Below, in pieces: positions 59,501-64,000 of a DNA stretch of 64,000 nucleotides. The position numbers were made by a program, and so were the translations under genes. The stretch's first letter is position 1. Each line of letters starts with the position of its first letter. This stretch comes from Sesamum alatum (Eukaryota > Streptophyta > Magnoliopsida > Lamiales > Pedaliaceae): the NCBI GenBank assembly GCA_034509735.1, contig JACGWO010000005.1, positions 21,756,383 through 21,820,382 on the forward strand, given 5' to 3'. The notes beneath the pieces are model-generated. The model had not been told where the DNA came from. It was given only the letters and a program-made list of their open reading frames with translations, and ran no database searches.

Positions 59501-60382
59501 TCAGCGTAGATCGATAACATCAAATTTCAAACCAGAATTCATATAAACATCTGTACAATGTCTGTATATAGGACTACCATCAGACGGGGGATCGTGGGAA
59601 TGAAACCCGCGCCTCGGGCACTGCCTAATGACCGTCATTCCACCTGAAGTCAACCGGAAGATACCATGCTTTCTGAGTTCACAAATGAATATCCGGTTAA
59701 TATTCCAAGTTTCCGCCACAATAAACAAAGATGTAGAGCTATATTTGGATCCAAGTATTTGGAGTTAAGGATTTAGTAAAAAGATTTGAAATGACTCCAT
59801 ATCAAAATAATTTCAAATCCATCAATATTCCACAAAATATAGTTCAAAATGAGAGTTGAAATATTTGAAATACTTTTTGACACGGAATTACCCAAACAAA
59901 CCCACATGATTTGTTTAAGCATTTCAAATCCGTCTATTCATACAGTGTAAGAGTCTCTAGCAATATACTCAAAAGGACAAATCAAGATATAACCTTGAAC
60001 TATCTCTTGGAGCCATCACAATGGCAATAGCTTCTGGCAACATGATCTGTAGAAATACACATTCATTCAGAAAAATGAAAACCAAATTTGCACGATCAAA
60101 CAACCAACATATCAATCACATGTGTAAACAGAAAGATGCGAGTCCCATTGGCCCTCCTGACGAGGGGAAGGGGACGGCTAAGGGCAAACATATTTAGAAA
60201 TTTCGGCCTCTAAAGATGACGGACATGATTTTGTTGAGATTATTATTTTCGCTGTGAAAGATCCCAGTTGATAATCAATGTTAAAGAGGATGAATGAGAG
60301 GAAGACGAGATGTGGTTACCTGATAAGAGTAGTGAGTGTGAACATCAATGGATGACATGAAACAAGATTGTGTAGGATGTGT
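59501..60382 (-). CDS. AMSH-like ubiquitin isopeptidase (JAMM), three 3' exons
   Basis: Family role: JAMM zinc-metalloprotease deubiquitinase (AMSH/STAMBP type) that trims Lys63-linked ubiquitin on endosomal cargo with ESCRT-III. Exons on -: 60382-60320 (21 codons, 'THPTQSCFMSSIDVHTHYSY', carrying the second His, Ser and Asp of the JAMM zinc site), 60046-59994 ('IMLPEAIAIVMAPRDSS') and 59672-59501 ('HGIFRLTSGGMTVIRQCP' to 'FDVIDLR' and TGA 59501-59503). Splice sites are GT/AG (donors 60319 and 59993; acceptors 60383 and 59673) and phases join correctly. No stops are seen. The upstream exon with the first JAMM His is not recognised up to 64000, so either a long intron follows or this is a 3' gene fragment. 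Confidence 0.87.
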
Positions 60383-62392
60383 CTGCAAAACAAGAAGCAG
60401 ATAATAAGACATCCACACGAGTTCAAAGATCTGTAAACTTTAGTCTTACTTCTTAGAGCCACAGGAAGCATGAGGGCTAACAGGAGAGCAATTTTAGTTC
60501 TATAATAATAAGAGGCACAGTAATACCATAGTATGCATAATGCCAAAGGAAACTCAGGCTCCAGAACTTAGTCAAACTAGAATAAATTCAAGAATTAATT
60601 TGCTTTTTATACTAGAATGTTTTAATTGAACAGAAATAATTAATTTTACCATATATTTAACCTCAGAGGCATTTGGTTAAGTTGAAAAGATATGTAAGAA
60701 TTTAAGATTTGATTCATCATATAACCAGAAATACAAAAATATATTTAGTATGAAATAGATTATTTGAAAGTAACATTCGTGGCAATTCCTTTTTAACCTG
60801 CTCGCCCTCCAATATCCATTTGTATGTCCAGAACTTATATTTTAAACTAATTATTTTTCATAAATAGCTTCCTACTTTAGCACATTCTTTTACAAACATC
60901 ATTTTCTTTAATTTGTTAATGCTTTTTTCTTCGTATTCAATTTTGTACTTGAAGTCACGTCATAATAATTTGACATGTAACTAAGTGAAATTAGGATTTT
61001 CTATTTAGTAAGTATATCTCATCTATCAAGTTGAATTTCTATGTTGAATTTGTTGTTTGTTCAACCTCCATGATATTATATTTAATAAGTAATTGATACA
61101 TTAAAGTAAAAAGTAGCTCTGCAGAGAATTGTTCAATACCAAAATAAATTAATTAGTTAGAAATTCACTTGATTTGTAAATTTTCATAGGCAATTTCGTG
61201 ATTTACTAAGTTTCGTGAATTTTTTTATTTCCAAATTTCTGATATTAACTCTTTTGTGTATATTTGCTAGTTTGGAAAGCTTTAGGTTTGTTTTGTATAT
61301 TATTCCTATTGCTATATTCTACTTTTGCTATTTTATTAACTAACATTTTTTTCATTTCTAACTAAGTGATCCATAATAAATTGTAATAAAAATAAATCTA
61401 TAACCAAAAATGTCTTTAGCGTCAAACAATTGTACTTTGTATTGTTAGATCCCATAAGTATGTTAATCAAATTTTAAATCAACTGCTTTATATTAAAATT
61501 TAAATTTGGTATTTGCAGCAACTTTGTTTACTCTTCGTTAATTTCTCACTTTAATATACAATTCAAATTTCTATTTCACATTCGCTGTTATTACCTCCAT
61601 GATATTATAGAAAAAAATAATTGGCATGTAAGTGGACTTAAATATACTCAAAGAATTCTCCAAATGAAATAAGACTACTCATCTTTCAGTTTTTCATAAA
61701 CTATTATAAATTAACAAGGCTAGTAACTTTCTATGTGCAAGTTTATGATGTTTATTTGCTATTTTTCTGTTGAAACTATAGCTTATTGTTGAACATTATT
61801 TAAGATGGTACTCATTTTACTTTATGGTTAGATATAGTATGTTCTCTTATATTTCACAAACCAATACATTTTTTGCCTAAATTTTGAATATATTATTACT
61901 TCATTATCCACTTAATATGCATTACGATTACGTAGTAGACCGTCAACCTATTCAGTTATTTAATATCAGAATATAATTACATAACTGTAATATATTCTAT
62001 CTTGAACATGCTGCTCATTGTGTAGTTAATTTAAATCTTCACGTCAATGGTATCTTATCACCCCAAGTGATTAAAAAATCTCCTAAAATTCAAAAATCTC
62101 TACTAGCAACAAGACTGCGTTAAATATTATTTATCTTTGACCTTGGTTTTAGTTGGATTATTATTTAGTTAGCATTATGTATCTATATATAAGTTGTTTA
62201 GAGGATTTACGAATTGTTTTCTATTAGATTGAACTTTGTTCCTCCTAACTAATCCTTATTTGTTATCAAGTAAGAGTGCTTAAATAAATTCATAGATGTC
62301 TTCTCAATGGAAGAAAGCATAATATATGATATAATATAATATGAATATAAACATAGAAGATACAGCAGAGCACCTTAATGCCAAGAAAAATA
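60383..62392. other. AT-rich non-coding sequence (possible AMSH intron)
   Basis: No exon, RNA gene or repeat that I can support. If the AMSH gene is intact and extends beyond the window, this would be part of a long intron. Otherwise it is intergenic. Confidence 0.35.
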
Positions 62393-63020
62393 TAGTAAAA
62401 CCTCTATAAATTAATAACATCAGGACCACGTGATTTTATTAATTTATAGAGATTAATTAATCGACAAATTAATAATTTATTAATTTAAAGAGATTTTTTC
62501 CGATTCAACGAACCTACATTATTCTTCATGAATAAAATGACACATATTGAGAGGTGCAAAGTTTAAAAAAAATATTGTAGCTAATGTTGTTGAAAATCCT
62601 ATTGAGGAAGAAATTGAAGATGATACGATGCCTTTGCAACTAATTACGCGGAAAGAAGCACTCGTAACGGCAACAACTCTTCACAATTTTTTGTTGCAGT
62701 ATGAGAACGCAACACCGAAGCTTTTTGATGTAGTAAGGAAAGTTAAAGATAAAACACAGCTAAATTTAAATTTTAAGAAGCAAACAACAATAGAATCATA
62801 TTTTACTAAGTTGTCCTAGTTATGTTTGTAATCTTATAGAATTTTTGATTTATGATATTGAAGGGACCATAAATTTATACAAGGGTCTTCCGGAAAATTA
62901 TTATCTTATTAATTAATCAAAATTATTAATTTAAACCTTGGCCCAAGTTGGAACCGAGAAAAATTATTAATTTAGAGAAGTTATTAATTCATCGAGTATT
63001 AATTTATAGAGGTTCTACTG
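62393..63020 (+). mobile_element. Emigrant/pogo-like DNA element with partial transposase
   Basis: A 628-bp element with ~24-bp terminal inverted repeats: the left begins tAGTAAAACCTCTATAAATT and the right is the complement of CAGTAGAACCTCTATAAATT. It is flanked by TA on both sides (62391-62392 and 63021-63022). The terminal sequence and TA duplication match the plant Emigrant family of the pogo branch of Tc1/mariner. The interior keeps only the C-terminal part of a transposase gene, so it is a deletion derivative. Confidence 0.88.
62547..62819 (+). pseudogene. pogo-like transposase C-terminus with PCNA-binding motif
   Basis: A 90-codon frame inside the Emigrant-like element. The segment 'LITRKEALVTATTLHNFLLQ' resembles the tail of plant pogo/CENP-B-type DDE transposases. 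The C-terminus 'QTTIESYF' fits the PIP-box pattern Q-x-x-[ILM]-x-x-[FY]-[FY], which in Drosophila pogo transposase binds PCNA. The helix-turn-helix and DDE domains are absent; the ATG used is internal. No catalytic activity is possible from this frame. It could be transcribed as an exon, but nothing shows that. Confidence 0.8.
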
Positions 63021-64000
63021 TATCTATTGAAATCCAAATGACAAGTAGGAACTTTCATACAAAATGTATTTCAATTCAGAGATTATAGTAACTAATTCAA
63101 TTTAATGAATGGGTGAAGAGCAAAAAGAATGAGAAGAGATAGCAAAAACTTCATGGCTGATAAGTGGTTCTTGAAGCAAGATTCATGAGGGAGACAATCT
63201 TGGCATGCTGTAAATGGTATGTCCATGAATATGGCTTCTACAGAATACAATGAACAATTAGCCAAACATCTTAGAGAAGAACAAAACTACATTTTCCTGA
63301 AAGCGTATTATACATCTAACATGTGAATTAGATATAGTCCTTATGCCCCAAATCTATTAATCGCACAGGCCACAGGATTTCCCAAAATAATGTCATACTT
63401 CCTAAAATGAAACTTCTTTTACCCCAAAACCATCCTCTCGCTTAAAGTAATGATGTGCTCCATGAACTGTACTAGTATAAATGGCAAAAGTGTAAAGTTA
63501 TACCCACAACCTCTACGTTTTTCAACTACCATCTTCAATGGATCTCCATATCAGGTTAAACTAGGAAAGCATGGTGAAATTGGTTCGGTTTCTTAACACT
63601 ATTTAAGATTTAAGATATAACACAAAATCTTAAATGATGGTTGACCTTAATCATCTGTATAACCTGACATGGAAGTTATTACTTTATAGTCCAAATTTAT
63701 TGCTTCCATTTCTTTCTTAGGACATCCAAAACTAATGTCTCATGTCATATTATGGGATTATTTTTCCCATGAACCCCCTTTCACTTAAAATAATAATGTA
63801 ATACTAGTACCAATTCTCTACTGCTTTTAAGGGCAGAGATATAAAGATACCCAAAACTTCTAACTTCTTTCAACAGTCATTCAAAGTTTTGAGCCAGTCC
63901 AACTAGGACGAACTAAGCACTCCCGCGTGGCAGACTAACCCTAGGCTGGAATCTGGTGCAACCTCCATCTGGACTAGCATTTCAACAAGTCCCGGAAACT
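63021..64000. other. Unassigned AT-rich sequence
   Basis: No supported gene, RNA or repeat. The last 100 bp are more GC-rich ('ctcccgcgtggcagactaac') but too short to classify. Confidence 0.3.

Noticed and set aside
60316..60546. 76-codon - frame overlapping an AMSH exon
   Set aside because: Out of phase with the JAMM exon; reads through a splice donor.

Overview
The window is plant nuclear DNA, most likely from a eudicot. The evidence is endogenous plant pararetrovirus (Caulimoviridae) sequence, a plant-type CACTA (En/Spm) transposon, plant LINE retrotransposons, an Emigrant/pogo-like element and three intron-separated exons of an AMSH-type deubiquitinase gene. I found no bacterial genes, CRISPR array, rRNA or tRNA. 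Two runs of exactly 500 N (20932-21431 and 50666-51165) are scaffold placeholders of unknown true size.

Layout. 1-50665 is dominated by a tandem satellite with a monomer of about 333 bp. Two subfamilies are recognisable by a diagnostic stretch: type A carries 'gaaggttgaccaagccc', type B carries 'gaaggttctccaagccc'. Type A occupies 1-1215 and 21432-34869; type B occupies 17092-20931 and 38815-50665. The satellite is interrupted by (i) two long, broken copies of one caulimovirid genome placed tail-to-tail (copy 1 on +, about 1216-9110; copy 2 on -, about 9576-17091) with a strongly deleted miniature copy between them (9111-9575); (ii) a LINE whose 5' half is inverted relative to its 3' half (34870-38814); and (iii) two shorter 5'-truncated LINE fragments (39862-40660 and 43713-44758).

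The viral copies show the order small ORF, movement protein, linker, capsid with zinc knuckle, coiled coil/aspartic protease, reverse transcriptase/RNase H, last ORF in the transactivator position, then a TATA promoter and poly(A) signal. An initiator-tRNA primer-binding site is kept only in copy 1. The distance between repeated leader sequences gives a genome of about 7.65 kb. Both copies are broken by many small indels and stops, so neither encodes a full set of proteins as written. Because the copies are inverted and the promoters converge, the locus could produce antisense or double-stranded RNA.

51166-59061 is one decayed CACTA transposon on the - strand: a TNP2-type transposase (54610-58152), a second proline-rich gene (51239-51783, running into the gap), a right terminal repeat at 59049-59061 and dense GGAACGGT subterminal-type repeats in two blocks. 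Its left end is lost in the gap. 59062-64000 is AT-rich single-copy-like DNA with the last three exons of an AMSH gene (- strand, 59501-60382) and a 628-bp Emigrant/pogo-like element (62393-63020) retaining the transposase C-terminus.
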